A stretch of 64,000 nt of DNA from [Mycobacterium] vasticus (lineage in GTDB: Bacteria; Actinomycetota; Actinomycetes; Mycobacteriales; Mycobacteriaceae): the NCBI RefSeq assembly GCF_020181595.1, contig NZ_CP084028.1:1933556-1997555 (forward strand), written 5' to 3'. The translations under genes and the position numbers were made by a program. This document shows, piece after piece, positions 39,528 to 49,331 of the stretch. Under the pieces are notes generated by a model. It did not search any database. It was not told the DNA's origin and saw nothing but the letters and a program-made list of their open reading frames with translations. Positions within the stretch are counted from its first letter, which is position 1. The number at the start of each line of letters is the position of its first letter.

Positions 39528-40043
39528 CTACGGCGTGGGAGTGCTCTCGGTGTGGGCGTTTCCGAACGCCAACAGGGTCTTGGCGGTGTCCTGCGACAGC
39601 TGCCAGGTCTCGCCGGTCGGCTTGAACTCCATCGGGAAGCTGAATCCGGCGGTGTCGGGGTTTGCGGTCTTGACCGCGACATCGGCCGTCACGTAACCCG
39701 GGTGGCGGTCCGACCAGCCCAGGCCGGTGACCTCCAGGTTCAGCGGTAGGTATCCGCCGTCGCGCAGGGCGTTGGCGAACTTGTCGATGGTGGCGGCGTC
39801 GGCGGGTTTGGCGCCTTCAACGAGGGTCAGCTTGTCGGCACCGGGAACCGCAGCGTCGGACAGCCGGTAGAGCACGTCGGCCAGCGCCTCGGGCGCCGGT
39901 AGGGGGGAGGCCGGCGAGGCGGTCGTCGTCGCGGTCGAAGTCCAGGGCGGCGGTGCCACCGACTCGGCCGAGCCGCCGTCCCCGCAACCCGACAACGTCA
40001 AGGCCGCCACAACGGCGGTCAACGCGCGGCGAAGCCGGGACAT
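39528..40043 (-). CDS. lppK: lipoprotein LppK
   Basis: A 171-residue lipoprotein (Rv2116-like). The signal peptide MSRLRRALTAVVAALTLSGC ends in a lipobox whose Cys would be lipidated. After a Ser/Thr/Pro-rich linker (about residues 22-48), the domain EALADVLYRLSDAAVPGADKLTLVEGA...TWQLSQDTAKTLLAF matches the fold of the MTB12 (CFP-2) secreted antigen and of the neighbouring gene product. Function is unknown. It starts 14 bp after the MTB12-like gene. Confidence 0.85.
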   Translation of the reverse strand: MSRLRRALTAVVAALTLSGCGDGGSAESVAPPPWTSTATTTASPASPLPAPEALADVLYRLSDAAVPGADKLTLVEGAKPADAATIDKFANALRDGGYLPLNLEVTGLGWSDRHPGYVTADVAVKTANPDTAGFSFPMEFKPTGETWQLSQDTAKTLLAFGNAHTESTPTP

Positions 40044-40057
40044 CGAGGAACGTCCGA

Positions 40058-40555
40058 TCAGCCGGACGTCATCTGCGACAGGGTCATCAGCGAGTTGCGG
40101 GAGAGCTTCCAGCCGTCCTGGTCGACGAACGACAGGTTGACCGTGCGCGGCTCCATCGTCGGCCCGGAGGCGGTGACGTCCGCGGTCGCCACACCGGGAC
40201 CGGCCGGTGCGATGTTGGCCACGTTGATCGCCAGCGGGAACTTGCCCTTCTGGACGCCCTTGCGCATCTTGTGGTCCATGATCGCGGCCTCGGCCCCGCC
40301 CAGGCCGCCCTCGATCAGGTAGGACTTGCCCACGGCGGGCACGTTGGGGTCGGCCAGGGTGTTCAGGACGCCGGTCAGCTGTTCGGGCGCGGGCACGTCG
40401 GCGATAGCCGGGTCCATCGGCAGCGGAGCGAAAAACACCGTCACCGGTGCCGCGGTGGCAGCCGGAGCGACGGTTGCCAGGCAGCTCACAGCCGATGCCG
40501 CCGCACCGATGGCGGCGACGGTCGCTACACGTGTGGCTAGGGATTTCACGCTCAC
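40058..40555 (-). CDS. secreted MTB12/CFP-2-like low-molecular-weight protein
   Basis: A 165-residue exported protein. The signal peptide (VSVKSLATRVATVAAIGAAASAVSCLATVAPAATA) is followed by a domain very similar to M. tuberculosis MTB12: FFAPLPMDPAIADVPAPEQLTGVLNTLADPNV, LIEGGLGGAEAAIMDHKM and VNLSFVDQDGWKLSRNSLMTL. A Cys in the signal region is not in a clear lipobox. GTG 40555 is preceded by AAAGGAA; GTG 40549 is possible. It forms a tandem pair with lppK, which carries the same domain in lipid-anchored form. Confidence 0.85.
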   Translation of the reverse strand: MSVKSLATRVATVAAIGAAASAVSCLATVAPAATAAPVTVFFAPLPMDPAIADVPAPEQLTGVLNTLADPNVPAVGKSYLIEGGLGGAEAAIMDHKMRKGVQKGKFPLAINVANIAPAGPGVATADVTASGPTMEPRTVNLSFVDQDGWKLSRNSLMTLSQMTSG

Positions 40556-40701
40556 GGGGTTCCTTTCGATCGGCTGAATCGCAACCCAGGCTAACAGCGT
40601 GAACCGGTGTGTCGGCCTGCCACTGCGCCCGCGAATGCACAATGGCCGGTAGCGTTGAGGTATCCGTCGCTTCAACTTCCAGTTGGGGAAAGGAGCGCAA
40701 C

Positions 40702-42507
40702 ATGGCCACTGTGGAAGAGCCCGGGCGTCCCGAGTCCGACGATGCCGCCGAGCTTGAGGACTTGCGTCGCGAGGCCGCGGTGCTGCGCGAGCAGTTGGGC
40801 AGCAGAACTGGCCCGCAGGACACGTCGCGGGTCGGCCGCGACATCCGCGCGCTGGAATCGCAGATCGACTCGCTGACCACCCGCAACGCCAAGTTGATGG
40901 ACACCCTCAAAGACGCGCGTCAGCAGTTGCTGGCGCTGCGTGAGGAGGTCGACCGGCTGGGACAGCCGCCGAGCGGCTACGGAGTCCTGCTGGGCACCCA
41001 CGACGACGACACCGTCGACGTGTTCACCTCCGGCCGCCGGATGCGGGTCAACATCTCGCCCAACATCGAGGTCGAGACCCTCAAGAAGGGCCAGACCGTC
41101 CGGCTCAATGAGGCGCTGACGGTGGTCGAGGCCGGCAGGTTCGAATCGGTCGGCGAGATATCCACGCTGCGCGAGATTCTGGCCGACGGCCACCGTGCGC
41201 TGGTGGTGGGCCACGCCGATGAGGAACGCATCGTCTGGCTGGCCGAGCCGCTGGTCGCCGAGGATCTGCCCGAGAGCATCCCGGACGCCCAGGCCGACGA
41301 TCGGCGCCCCCGCAAGCTGCGCCCCGGCGACTCGCTGCTGGTCGACACCAAGGCCGGCTACGCCTTCGAGCGCATCCCGAAGGCCGAGGTCGAAGACCTG
41401 GTGCTCGAGGAGGTGCCCGACGTCAGCTACGGCGACATCGGCGGCCTGACTCGCCAGATCGAGCAGATCCGCGACGCCGTGGAGCTGCCGTTCCTGCACA
41501 AGGACCTCTACCGCGAATACGCGCTGCGTCCGCCCAAAGGCGTGCTGCTCTACGGCCCGCCCGGCTGCGGCAAGACGCTGATCGCCAAGGCGGTGGCCAA
41601 TTCGCTGGCCAAGAAGATGGCCGAGGTCCGCGGCGACGACGCCCACGAGGCCAAGTCCTACTTCCTCAACATCAAGGGCCCCGAGCTGCTGAACAAGTTC
41701 GTCGGCGAGACCGAACGCCACATCCGGCTGATCTTCCAGCGTGCCCGCGAGAAGGCCTCCGAGGGCACCCCGGTCATCGTGTTCTTCGATGAGATGGACT
41801 CGATCTTCCGCACCCGTGGCACCGGCGTCTCCTCGGACGTCGAGACCACGGTCGTGCCTCAGCTGCTCAGTGAGATCGACGGCGTGGAGGGGCTGGAGAA
41901 CGTCATCGTGATCGGCGCCTCCAACCGCGAGGACATGATCGACCCGGCGATCCTGCGGCCCGGCCGCCTCGACGTCAAGATCAAGATCGAGCGCCCGGAT
42001 GCCGAAGCGGCACAGGACATCTTCTCCAAGTACCTGGTCGAGACGCTGCCCGTGCACGCCGACGACCTCGCCGAGTTCGGCGGGGACCGTGCGGCCTGCA
42101 TCAAGGCGATGATCGAGAAGGTCGTCGACCGGATGTACGCCGAGATCGACGACAACCGGTTCCTGGAGGTCACCTACGCCAACGGTGACAAAGAGGTCAT
42201 GTACTTCAAGGACTTCAACTCCGGGGCGATGATCCAGAACGTCGTCGACCGGGCGAAGAAGAACGCCATCAAGTCGGTGCTGGAGACCGGCCAGCCGGGC
42301 CTGCGGATCCAGCATCTGCTGGATTCGATCGTCGACGAGTTCGCCGAGAACGAGGACCTGCCCAACACCACCAACCCGGATGACTGGGCACGGATCTCGG
42401 GCAAGAAGGGCGAGCGGATCGTCTACATCCGCACCCTGGTCACCGGCAAGAGCTCGTCGGCCAGCCGCGCTATCGATACCGAATCCAACCTGGGCCAGTA
42501 CCTGTAG
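40702..42507 (+). CDS. mpa: proteasomal ATPase Mpa/ARC
   Basis: A 601-residue hexameric AAA+ ATPase that unfolds pupylated proteins and feeds them to the 20S proteasome. An N-terminal coiled coil (about residues 13-85) binds Pup. Interdomain OB folds follow. Walker A is GPPGCGKT at 285-292, Walker B is VIVFFDEMD, and the second region of homology includes [17 protein letters not shown]. The C-terminus ends GQYL, the penultimate-Tyr tail that docks on the proteasome. ATG 40702 follows GGGGAAAGGAG. Divergent from the MTB12-like gene. Confidence 0.98.
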   Translation: MATVEEPGRPESDDAAELEDLRREAAVLREQLGSRTGPQDTSRVGRDIRALESQIDSLTTRNAKLMDTLKDARQQLLALREEVDRLGQPPSGYGVLLGTHDDDTVDVFTSGRRMRVNISPNIEVETLKKGQTVRLNEALTVVEAGRFESVGEISTLREILADGHRALVVGHADEERIVWLAEPLVAEDLPESIPDAQADDRRPRKLRPGDSLLVDTKAGYAFERIPKAEVEDLVLEEVPDVSYGDIGGLTRQIEQIRDAVELPFLHKDLYREYALRPPKGVLLYGPPGCGKTLIAKAVANSLAKKMAEVRGDDAHEAKSYFLNIKGPELLNKFVGETERHIRLIFQRAREKASEGTPVIVFFDEMDSIFRTRGTGVSSDVETTVVPQLLSEIDGVEGLENVIVIGASNREDMIDPAILRPGRLDVKIKIERPDAEAAQDIFSKYLVETLPVHADDLAEFGGDRAACIKAMIEKVVDRMYAEIDDNRFLEVTYANGDKEVMYFKDFNSGAMIQNVVDRAKKNAIKSVLETGQPGLRIQHLLDSIVDEFAENEDLPNTTNPDDWARISGKKGERIVYIRTLVTGKSSSASRAIDTESNLGQYL

Positions 42508-42514
42508 GGATCAC

Positions 42515-42606
42515 CCCCAGCGCGAGGGTGCGGGACCAACCCCAGCGCGAGGGTGCGCGTTTGTACGCCGACACGCCGTGAAACCCGAACAACTCCGCAC
42601 GCTCGC
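42515..42606. repeat. direct and inverted repeats between mpa and dop
   Basis: An 18-bp unit CCCCAGCGCGAGGGTGCG occurs twice (42515-42532 and 42540-42557). The second copy starts an imperfect inverted repeat: GCGAGGGTGCGCGTTTGT at 42547-42564 against ACAACTCCGCACGCTCGC at 42589-42606. The inverted part belongs to the same palindrome type as those at 20161-20211 and 61240-61295. Confidence 0.75.
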
Positions 42607-42650
42607 GGCACCCGCGTAGCCATGCGAGGCCCTCGCCTAGGGTGGACGTC

Positions 42651-44159
42651 ATGCAACGGATCATCGGGACCGAAGTCGAATACGGCATCGCTTCACCTTC
42701 GGATCCGACCGCGAACCCGATCCTGACCTCCACCCAGGCGGTGCTGGCCTACGCCGCCGCCGCCGGCATCCCGCGTGCCAAGCGCACCCGCTGGGACTAC
42801 GAGGTGGAGTCCCCGCTGCGCGACGCCCGCGGTTTCGACCTGAGCCGCTCGTCCGGCCCGCCGCCGATCATCGACGCCGACGAGGTCGGGGCGGCTAACA
42901 TGATCCTGACCAACGGGGCCCGGCTCTATGTCGACCACGCCCACCCCGAGTACTCCGCGCCGGAGGTCACCGACCCGCTGGACGCGGTGATCTGGGACAA
43001 GGCCGGTGAGCGGGTGATGGAGGCCGCCGCCCGCCATGTGGCCAGCGTTCCGGGTGCGGCCAAGCTGCAGCTGTACAAGAACAACATCGACAACAAGGGC
43101 GCCTCCTACGGCACCCACGAGAACTACCTGATGAGCCGGCAGACCCCGTTCTCGTCGATCATCTCCGGGCTCACCCCGTTCCTGGTGTCCCGCCAGGTCG
43201 TCACCGGCTCCGGCCGGGTCGGGCTGGGCGCCGCCGGTGACGAACCGGGTTTCCAGCTCTCCCAGCGCGCCGACTACATCGAGGTCGAGGTGGGCCTGGA
43301 GACCACCCTCAAGCGCGGCATCATCAACACCCGCGACGAGCCGCACGCCGACGCCGACAAGTACCGCCGGCTGCACGTCATCATCGGCGACGCCAATCTT
43401 GCCGAGACGTCGACGTATCTGAAGGTCGGCACCACCGCCCTGGTCCTGGACCTGATCGAGGAGGGCCACGAGCATGGGATCGACTTGAGCGATCTGGTCC
43501 TGGCCCGGCCGGTGCGTGCCGTGCACGTCATCAGCCGCGACCCCACCTTGCGGGCGACGGTCGCACTGGCCGACGGTCGTGAGATGACCGGCCTTGCGCT
43601 GCAACGGATTTACCTCGACCGGGTGGCCAAGCTGGTGGATGCCCGCGACCCCGACCCGCGAGCCACTCACATCCTTGAAACCTGGGCGCGGGTTCTCGAT
43701 CAGCTGGAACGCGACCCGATGGAGTGCGCAGACCTGCTGGACTGGCCGGCCAAGCTGCGGCTGCTGGAGGGCTTCCGGCAGCGGGAGAACCTGACCTGGT
43801 CGGCGCCGCGACTGCACCTGATCGACCTGCAGTACTCCGACGTGCGCCTTGACAAGGGCCTCTACAACCGGCTGGTGGCCCGCGGCTCCATGCAGCGGCT
43901 GATCACCGAGCAGCAGGTGCTCGACGCGGTGGACAACCCGCCCACCGACACCCGTGCCTACTTCCGCGGTGAGTGCCTGCGTCGGTTCGGGGCCGATATC
44001 GCCGCCGCCAGCTGGGACTCGGTGATCTTCGACCTGGGCGGGGAGTCGCTGGTGCGCATTCCGACGCTGGAGCCGCTGCGCGGCAGCAAGGCGCACGTCG
44101 GGGCGTTGTTGGACTCGGTGGACAGCGCGGCTGAACTGGTCGAACAACTCACCACGTAG
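42651..44159 (+). CDS. dop: depupylase/deamidase Dop
   Basis: A 502-residue member of the Pup ligase/carboxylate-amine ligase family. It deamidates the C-terminal Gln of Pup to Glu and removes Pup from substrates. The N-terminal metal/nucleotide motif [16 protein letters not shown], the loop region [21 protein letters not shown] and [13 protein letters not shown] are typical of Dop. ATG 42651 aligns with the recalled M. tuberculosis start ([12 protein letters not shown]). pup follows after 101 bp. Confidence 0.97.
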   Translation: MQRIIGTEVEYGIASPSDPTANPILTSTQAVLAYAAAAGIPRAKRTRWDYEVESPLRDARGFDLSRSSGPPPIIDADEVGAANMILTNGARLYVDHAHPEYSAPEVTDPLDAVIWDKAGERVMEAAARHVASVPGAAKLQLYKNNIDNKGASYGTHENYLMSRQTPFSSIISGLTPFLVSRQVVTGSGRVGLGAAGDEPGFQLSQRADYIEVEVGLETTLKRGIINTRDEPHADADKYRRLHVIIGDANLAETSTYLKVGTTALVLDLIEEGHEHGIDLSDLVLARPVRAVHVISRDPTLRATVALADGREMTGLALQRIYLDRVAKLVDARDPDPRATHILETWARVLDQLERDPMECADLLDWPAKLRLLEGFRQRENLTWSAPRLHLIDLQYSDVRLDKGLYNRLVARGSMQRLITEQQVLDAVDNPPTDTRAYFRGECLRRFGADIAAASWDSVIFDLGGESLVRIPTLEPLRGSKAHVGALLDSVDSAAELVEQLTT

Positions 44160-44260
44160 CCACCGCGCGTCTTAGCCAGCCTCGGTGTCGGTGCCGACGG
44201 TAGGGTGGAGAAACCGGCGTGCGCGTGATGCGCAGGCCGATGGAGACGCAGGAGGCAGCG

Positions 44261-44455
44261 ATGGCTCAGGAGCAGACCAAGCGTGGCGGTGGCGGCGGCG
44301 ATGACGACGACCCCACCGGTCCCGCGGCCGCCGGCCAGGAGCGTCGCGAGAAGCTGACCGGCGAGACCGACGATCTGCTCGACGAGATCGACGACGTGCT
44401 GGAGGAGAACGCCGAGGACTTCGTGCGCGCATACGTCCAAAAGGGCGGCCAGTGA
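44261..44455 (+). CDS. pup: prokaryotic ubiquitin-like protein Pup
   Basis: A 64-residue protein that is attached to Lys of target proteins as a degradation tag. The disordered start [17 protein letters not shown], the Mpa-binding helix ([22 protein letters not shown]) and the C-terminal YVQKGGQ are all present. The terminal Gln means Dop must deamidate it before ligation. ATG 44261 follows AGGAGG. The stop overlaps the prcB GTG by 4 bp. Confidence 0.98.
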   Translation: MAQEQTKRGGGGGDDDDPTGPAAAGQERREKLTGETDDLLDEIDDVLEENAEDFVRAYVQKGGQ

Positions 44456-45351
44456 GCTGGCCCTTCCATGACCGCCTTCCTGCCACTGCCGCGCTTCCCG
44501 GGTTGCCGTCGAGCTCGGTAGACCTGTCGTCGTTCTCGGATTTTCTGCGCCGGCAGGCACCGGATCTGTTGCCGGCGGGCGGTAACGGCCTGCAGGGGTT
44601 GTCCGGCGCCGACCTGCCGCACGGCACCACGATCGTTGCGCTGAAATACCCCGGCGGCGTGCTGATGGCCGGCGACCGGCGCTCCACCCAGGGCAACATG
44701 ATCGCCGGGCGTGACGTCCGCAAGGTCTACGTCACCGACGACTACACGGCCACCGGGATCGCGGGTACCGCGGCGGTGGCGGTCGAGTTCGCCCGGCTCT
44801 ACGCCGTCGAACTGGAGCACTACGAAAAGCTCGAAGGGGTGCCGCTGACGTTCGCCGGAAAGGTCAACCGGCTGGCGATCATGGTGCGCGGCAACCTCGG
44901 TGCGGCCATGCAGGGGTTGTTGGCGCTGCCGCTGCTGGTGGCCTACGACATCGACGAGGTCGACGGGCAGCATGCCGGGCGCATCGTGTCGTTCGACGCC
45001 GCCGGCGGCTGGAACATCGAGGAGGAGGGCTACCAGTCAGTCGGCTCGGGCTCGATCTTCGCCAAGTCGTCGATGAAGAAGCTCTACGCGCAGGTCGCCG
45101 ACGCGGATTCGGCGCTGCGGGTGGCCGTCGAGGCGCTCTATGACGCCGCCGACGACGACTCCGCCACCGGCGGACCGGATTTGGTGCGTGGAATCTTCCC
45201 GACAGCGGTGACGATCGACGTCGACGGCGCCGTCGACATCCCGGAGGAACGCATCGCCGAACTGGCACGCGAGGTCATCGAAAGTCGTACTCGCGGAGCA
45301 GCGCCCGCGCCCAAGGTCGGCAACGACAAGCGGGGCGGGGGTAAGAAATGA
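44452..45351 (+). CDS. prcB: 20S proteasome beta subunit
   Basis: A 299-residue precursor of the catalytic subunit. A propeptide of about 58 residues is removed at HG|TTIVAL, exposing Thr59 as the nucleophile. Other active-site landmarks are [12 protein letters not shown] and the Lys of [34 protein letters not shown] region. The C-terminus is a Lys/Gly-rich tail. GTG start overlaps pup, and the stop overlaps the prcA ATG, so the three are tightly coupled. Confidence 0.98.
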   Translation: MSWPFHDRLPATAALPGLPSSSVDLSSFSDFLRRQAPDLLPAGGNGLQGLSGADLPHGTTIVALKYPGGVLMAGDRRSTQGNMIAGRDVRKVYVTDDYTATGIAGTAAVAVEFARLYAVELEHYEKLEGVPLTFAGKVNRLAIMVRGNLGAAMQGLLALPLLVAYDIDEVDGQHAGRIVSFDAAGGWNIEEEGYQSVGSGSIFAKSSMKKLYAQVADADSALRVAVEALYDAADDDSATGGPDLVRGIFPTAVTIDVDGAVDIPEERIAELAREVIESRTRGAAPAPKVGNDKRGGGKK

Positions 45352-46079
45352 GCTTTCCGTACTTCATCTCGCCCGAGCAGGCGATGCGTGAGCGTGGCGA
45401 GCTCGCACGCAAGGGGATTGCCCGGGGGCGCAGCGTGGTTGCGCTGGCCTACGCCGACGGTGTGTTGTTCGTCGCCGAAAACCCTTCGCGCTCACTGCAG
45501 AAGATCAGCGAACTTTATGACCGGGTCGGCTTCGCGGGTGCCGGCCGCATCAACGAATTCGAGAACCTGCGGCGCGGCGGTATTCAGTTCGCCGACACCC
45601 GCGGGTACGCCTATGACCGTAAGGACGTCACCGCGCGGCAGTTGGCCAATGTGTACGCACAGACGTTGGGCACCATCTTCACCGAGCAGGCCAAGCCTTA
45701 CGAGGTGGAGCTGTGTGTGGCCGGGGTGGCCTACCAGGGGCAGACGAAAGCCCCTGAGCTGTACCGGATCACCTACGACGGCTCGATCTACGATGAGCCG
45801 CATTTCGTGGTCATGGGCGGCACCACCGAGCCGGTGATCGCGGCACTCAAGGAGTCCTACGCCGAGAACGCTCCGCTGGCCGACGCCCTGCGGTTGGCGG
45901 TGGACGCCCTGCAGCAGCCTGATGCCGCCAATGGCGCCGAGCCCCGCAAGTTGGGGCCGGGCACTCTGGAGGTGGCCATCCTGGACGCCAACCGGCCGCG
46001 GCGGGCGTTTCGTCGGATCGCCCGATCGACGCTGGAAGAGCTTCTGCCGCAGCAGGATTCTGGCGAGGATTCCGACTAG
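45348..46079 (+). CDS. prcA: 20S proteasome alpha subunit
   Basis: A 243-residue non-catalytic subunit forming the outer rings and gate. The N-terminal gating segment [35 protein letters not shown] and the body ([28 protein letters not shown]) match actinobacterial alpha subunits. No nucleophilic Thr start is present. ATG overlaps the prcB stop by 4 bp. In M. tuberculosis the pafA/pafBC genes follow some genes later; here the order breaks after the next gene. Confidence 0.98.
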   Translation: MSFPYFISPEQAMRERGELARKGIARGRSVVALAYADGVLFVAENPSRSLQKISELYDRVGFAGAGRINEFENLRRGGIQFADTRGYAYDRKDVTARQLANVYAQTLGTIFTEQAKPYEVELCVAGVAYQGQTKAPELYRITYDGSIYDEPHFVVMGGTTEPVIAALKESYAENAPLADALRLAVDALQQPDAANGAEPRKLGPGTLEVAILDANRPRRAFRRIARSTLEELLPQQDSGEDSD

Positions 46080-46086
46080 GCGCTCC

Positions 46087-46734
46087 ATGCCGAAGAAGTA
46101 CGGAGTCAAAGAAAAAGACCTGGTCGTCAATCACATCGTCGATCTGATTCTGGCCGGGGAGTTGCGCACCGGCGACCGCATCAACCGCGACGCGATCGCG
46201 GCGGCCCTGGGTGTCAGCCGGCTGCCGGTCCAGCAGGGAGTGGATCAACTCGAGCACGACGGCCTGTTGGTGAGCCGGTATCACCGCGGTGTTTTTGTCG
46301 AGCGGTTCGACGAGGCGGCGGTGTTGGAGCAGCACGAGCTGCACGGGGTGTTGAACGGCATTGCGTCGGCGCGGGCGGCTACCAACCCGACTCCCCGGGT
46401 GCTGGCCGAACTCGACTCGGCTTTGCGGACTCTGCGAGCCAGCAACGAGCCTGAGGCGTTTCAGGAGGCGGCCTACGCATACCGACGGATTATTGTCGAG
46501 GAGTACGCGGGCCCCCAGCTGCAGGCGGCGATCGTCGCGGCACGGGTCTTCGCGCCACGTGGATTCTGGGGGAGTTACCCAAGGGGCAACGAGGAGTTCG
46601 GCCACACCTACGACGCGGAGACAGCTGCGATCCGCGGACATGATCCAGATGCCGCACGGGCAGCGAATCTGGAGCGTGCGGATCTGCGGGCGAAGGTGGT
46701 TGTCGCCGAGTTGACTCGGCGGGGCGTGCTGTAG
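46087..46734 (+). CDS. GntR family transcriptional regulator (FCD-type)
   Basis: A 215-residue regulator. The N-terminal winged helix reads VVNHIVDLILAGELRTGDRINRDAIAAALGVSRLPVQQGVDQLEHDGLL with the GntR signature. The C-terminal helical domain (about residues 85-215) resembles FCD ligand-binding domains, with scattered His (HELHG, FGHTYDAE). It starts 7 bp after prcA, so it may share that transcript, yet no link to proteasome control is known to me. It converges on the PGRS gene at 46791. Confidence 0.85.
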   Translation: MPKKYGVKEKDLVVNHIVDLILAGELRTGDRINRDAIAAALGVSRLPVQQGVDQLEHDGLLVSRYHRGVFVERFDEAAVLEQHELHGVLNGIASARAATNPTPRVLAELDSALRTLRASNEPEAFQEAAYAYRRIIVEEYAGPQLQAAIVAARVFAPRGFWGSYPRGNEEFGHTYDAETAAIRGHDPDAARAANLERADLRAKVVVAELTRRGVL

Positions 46735-46774
46735 CGACGGTCGCCGGGCCCTGCGGGGTCCCGACGACCGTCGC
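46734..46774. terminator. hairpin between the GntR gene and the second PGRS gene
   Basis: GCGACGGTCG at 46734-46743 pairs with CGACCGTCGC at 46765-46774, with further GC pairs inside and two mismatches. It begins at the GntR stop codon and lies 17 bp from the convergent PGRS stop, so it can end transcription in both directions. Confidence 0.75.
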
Positions 46775-46790
46775 CGATCTTGCTGAGTTG

Positions 46791-49280
46791 TCAGCCGGGC
46801 TGGCCGGTGCCTCCGTCGGTGCCGGACTGCCCGTCGGGTATGCCGGTGCCACCGGTGCCACCGGTGCCACCGGTGCCACCCGCGCCCGCGGCGCCGGCTG
46901 TTCCGGAGGTCCCGTTGGTGCCGCCGGTGCTGGTGCCGCCTGTGCCGCCGGCTGCTCCGTTGCCGCCGGTGCCGCCGTTGCCACCGTTACCGCCGGCCAA
47001 GGTGTTGCCGTCGGAGTCGGTGCCGCCGTTGCCGCCGTTGTGGCCTGCGCCGCCTGCGCCGCCGGCGCCGCCTGCGCCGCCGTTGCCGCCGTCACCGGAG
47101 ACCGCGCTACCGCCTGCGCCGCCCTTGCCGCCGTTTCCGGCGTCGCCGCCGTTGCCGCCGTTGCCGCCGGCAGCGTGCGGGGGGTTGGCGGCAGGCCCAC
47201 CGGCATAGCCTGCGCCACCGTTGCCGCCGGCCCCTCCGTTTCCGCCGTTGACGGTGCCCTGCGCGTTGCCGCCGCTGCCGCCGTCCCCGCCAATCCCACC
47301 GGCGCCGATAGTGCCCATGCCTGCGGCGCCGCCGTTGCCGCCGTTGCCGGCGTGGCCGGCGCCCTGGCCGTACGGGTTGTCGGCGGGCATGGCGACACCG
47401 CCGCTGTTCCCACCGGAGCCGCCGGCCCCGCCGTTGCCGGCGGTGCCACCCGCGCCGCCGGTGATCGGGACAGACGCGGTTCCGCCTAGGCCGCCGTTGC
47501 CGCCGTTGCCGCCGGTTGCGGTGCCGGAGCCGCCGTTGCCACCGGCACCGCCGTCGCCGGCGGCAATCCCACCGGAGGCACCGCCACCTCTACCGCCAGA
47601 GCCTCCGTTTCCGCCAATGCTGACCACGCCGCTGCCGGTGGCCCCGTTGCCGCCGCTACCGCCGGCGCCGCCCTGCCCGGCGGCAGCGGTGGCGTTGCCG
47701 GCGCCGCCGTTGCCGCCGTTGCCACTGTGGCTGTAGGTGGTGCCGGCCCCGTTGTCCCAACCCGTGCTGGTGCCGCCGTCGCCGCCTGCACCACCGTCAC
47801 CACCGGCGGTGCCGGCATTGCCACCGGCCCCGCCGTTGCCACCGGCGTAGGTGCCGTTGCCGCCGTTGCCGCCGTCGCCGCTGCCGCCGCTCCCAAAGGC
47901 CGAGCCGCCGGCACCACCATTGCCGCCGAAGGTTTGGACGCCTGCGTCATCGGTGGCGCCGTTGCCGCCGTTGCCGCCGTTGCCGCTGGCGAGTGCACCG
48001 GTATAGGCGCGTCCGCCGTTACCGCCGTTACCCGCGTGTCCGGCGGTGGCGTTGCCGCCGTTGCCGCCGTCGCCGCCGCTACCGGGTAGGGCCAAGACGG
48101 CGCGGCCGCCGTTGCCGCCGGCACCTCCGTTTCCGCCATTGAGGCCCGTGCCGCCGTTGCCGCCGTCGCCGCCGCGGCCGCCGTCTCCTTCGGGCTGCAC
48201 GTTGTGTCCACCGCCGTACCCGCCGGCACCGCCGTTGCCCCCGTCGCCGAGGTAATCGCCGTTGGCGTCCTGGTAGGCGTTGCCGCCGTTCCCGCCCAGT
48301 CCGCCAGTGCCGCCGATCCCGACTTGGCCGGCGTTGCCGTAAGCCGGACTGGTGTAGATGGTGGAGCCACGACCACCGGCGAGGCCGCCGTACCCGCTGT
48401 AGGCCTGCCCGACGCCGTTGCCGCCGTTGCCGCCGTTGACGTGGTCAACAGTTCCCGTGGCACCGTTGCCGCCGGCCCCGTTGTTGCCGCCGGCCCCGCC
48501 GTTTCCGCCGTTGCCGAACATGAAGCTGCTGCGCCCGCCGTTGCCGCCGTTGCCGCCGAGACCGCCGTCACCTCCGTTGCCGGTTCCGCCGTTGGCGAAG
48601 GTTCCGGCGGCACCGTCTACCCCGGCCGCGCCGATCCCGCCGTTGCCGCCGTTGCCGAAGAACCAGGCCGAGGCGTTGCCGCCGTTGCCGCCGCTGAAAG
48701 CCGCATCGGTAGTCGCTCCGCCGTTGCCGCCGTTTCCGCCGTTGCCCATCCAGATACCGCCGGCTCCACCGTCGCCGCCGTTGGCACCGTCGCCGCCATT
48801 TCCGCCGGTTCCGCCGTCGCCGAGCCAGCCGGCGGCGTTGCCGCCGTTTCCGCCGGCGATGCCGGTTTGGTCGGAGTTCCAGCCGTTTCCGCCGTCACCG
48901 AACCAGAGGCCGCCATTGCCGCCATCGGGGTTGAGTGCGGTGCCGTCGGCGCCGTCGCCGATCAGGTATTGGCCGGCGGCGGTGTTGATCCAGCCGTTGA
49001 CCAGTTCGCCGAAGTCACTGTTGATCCACAGCTCCATCGAGGTGTGAATCGGTTCGTAGAGCCATTGGTCGATCATCGACACCATGTCGAAGGTGCCCGC
49101 ATCGGCCGGCTCGAGGGCCGCCCATGCTGAGGGGTCGAACATGTCGACGATCCAGTCGAATTCATCGGCCTGGGCCGGCGGCGCGGTGGTTACGGGTGCC
49201 ATTCCGAAGGCCAGGAAGGCACCGATGGCGCTGGCAGCACCGACCGCGCGTTGCCGGTGGGTGTTGGTGTGGTGACTCAT
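46791..49280 (-). CDS. secreted PGRS-repeat protein without PE domain, second copy
   Basis: An 829-residue glycine-rich protein paralogous to that at 4353-7118. Signal peptide: His-rich start ([11 protein letters not shown]), hydrophobic [18 protein letters not shown], and AQA before DE. The N-terminal domain has [27 protein letters not shown] and [17 protein letters not shown]. The remainder is GGxGG repeats. Interruptions follow the same order as in the first copy: [26 protein letters not shown], then [23 protein letters not shown]. No PE domain is present. It lies 51 bp downstream of the GjpA gene. GAGAGG precedes the ATG. Confidence 0.9.
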   Translation of the reverse strand: MSHHTNTHRQRAVGAASAIGAFLAFGMAPVTTAPPAQADEFDWIVDMFDPSAWAALEPADAGTFDMVSMIDQWLYEPIHTSMELWINSDFGELVNGWINTAAGQYLIGDGADGTALNPDGGNGGLWFGDGGNGWNSDQTGIAGGNGGNAAGWLGDGGTGGNGGDGANGGDGGAGGIWMGNGGNGGNGGATTDAAFSGGNGGNASAWFFGNGGNGGIGAAGVDGAAGTFANGGTGNGGDGGLGGNGGNGGRSSFMFGNGGNGGAGGNNGAGGNGATGTVDHVNGGNGGNGVGQAYSGYGGLAGGRGSTIYTSPAYGNAGQVGIGGTGGLGGNGGNAYQDANGDYLGDGGNGGAGGYGGGHNVQPEGDGGRGGDGGNGGTGLNGGNGGAGGNGGRAVLALPGSGGDGGNGGNATAGHAGNGGNGGRAYTGALASGNGGNGGNGATDDAGVQTFGGNGGAGGSAFGSGGSGDGGNGGNGTYAGGNGGAGGNAGTAGGDGGAGGDGGTSTGWDNGAGTTYSHSGNGGNGGAGNATAAAGQGGAGGSGGNGATGSGVVSIGGNGGSGGRGGGASGGIAAGDGGAGGNGGSGTATGGNGGNGGLGGTASVPITGGAGGTAGNGGAGGSGGNSGGVAMPADNPYGQGAGHAGNGGNGGAAGMGTIGAGGIGGDGGSGGNAQGTVNGGNGGAGGNGGAGYAGGPAANPPHAAGGNGGNGGDAGNGGKGGAGGSAVSGDGGNGGAGGAGGAGGAGHNGGNGGTDSDGNTLAGGNGGNGGTGGNGAAGGTGGTSTGGTNGTSGTAGAAGAGGTGGTGGTGGTGIPDGQSGTDGGTGQPG

Positions 49281-49331
49281 GTGCAGAGATGCCTCTCTTG
49301 AAAGTATTGGGAGATAACAGGTTTAGGTGGA

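Noticed and set aside
46791..49280. GC-rich periodic repeats as a possible CRISPR or DNA satellite
   Set aside because: The repeats are codons for GGxGG protein repeats, with no constant repeat-spacer pattern. No CRISPR array or cas gene was seen in the window.
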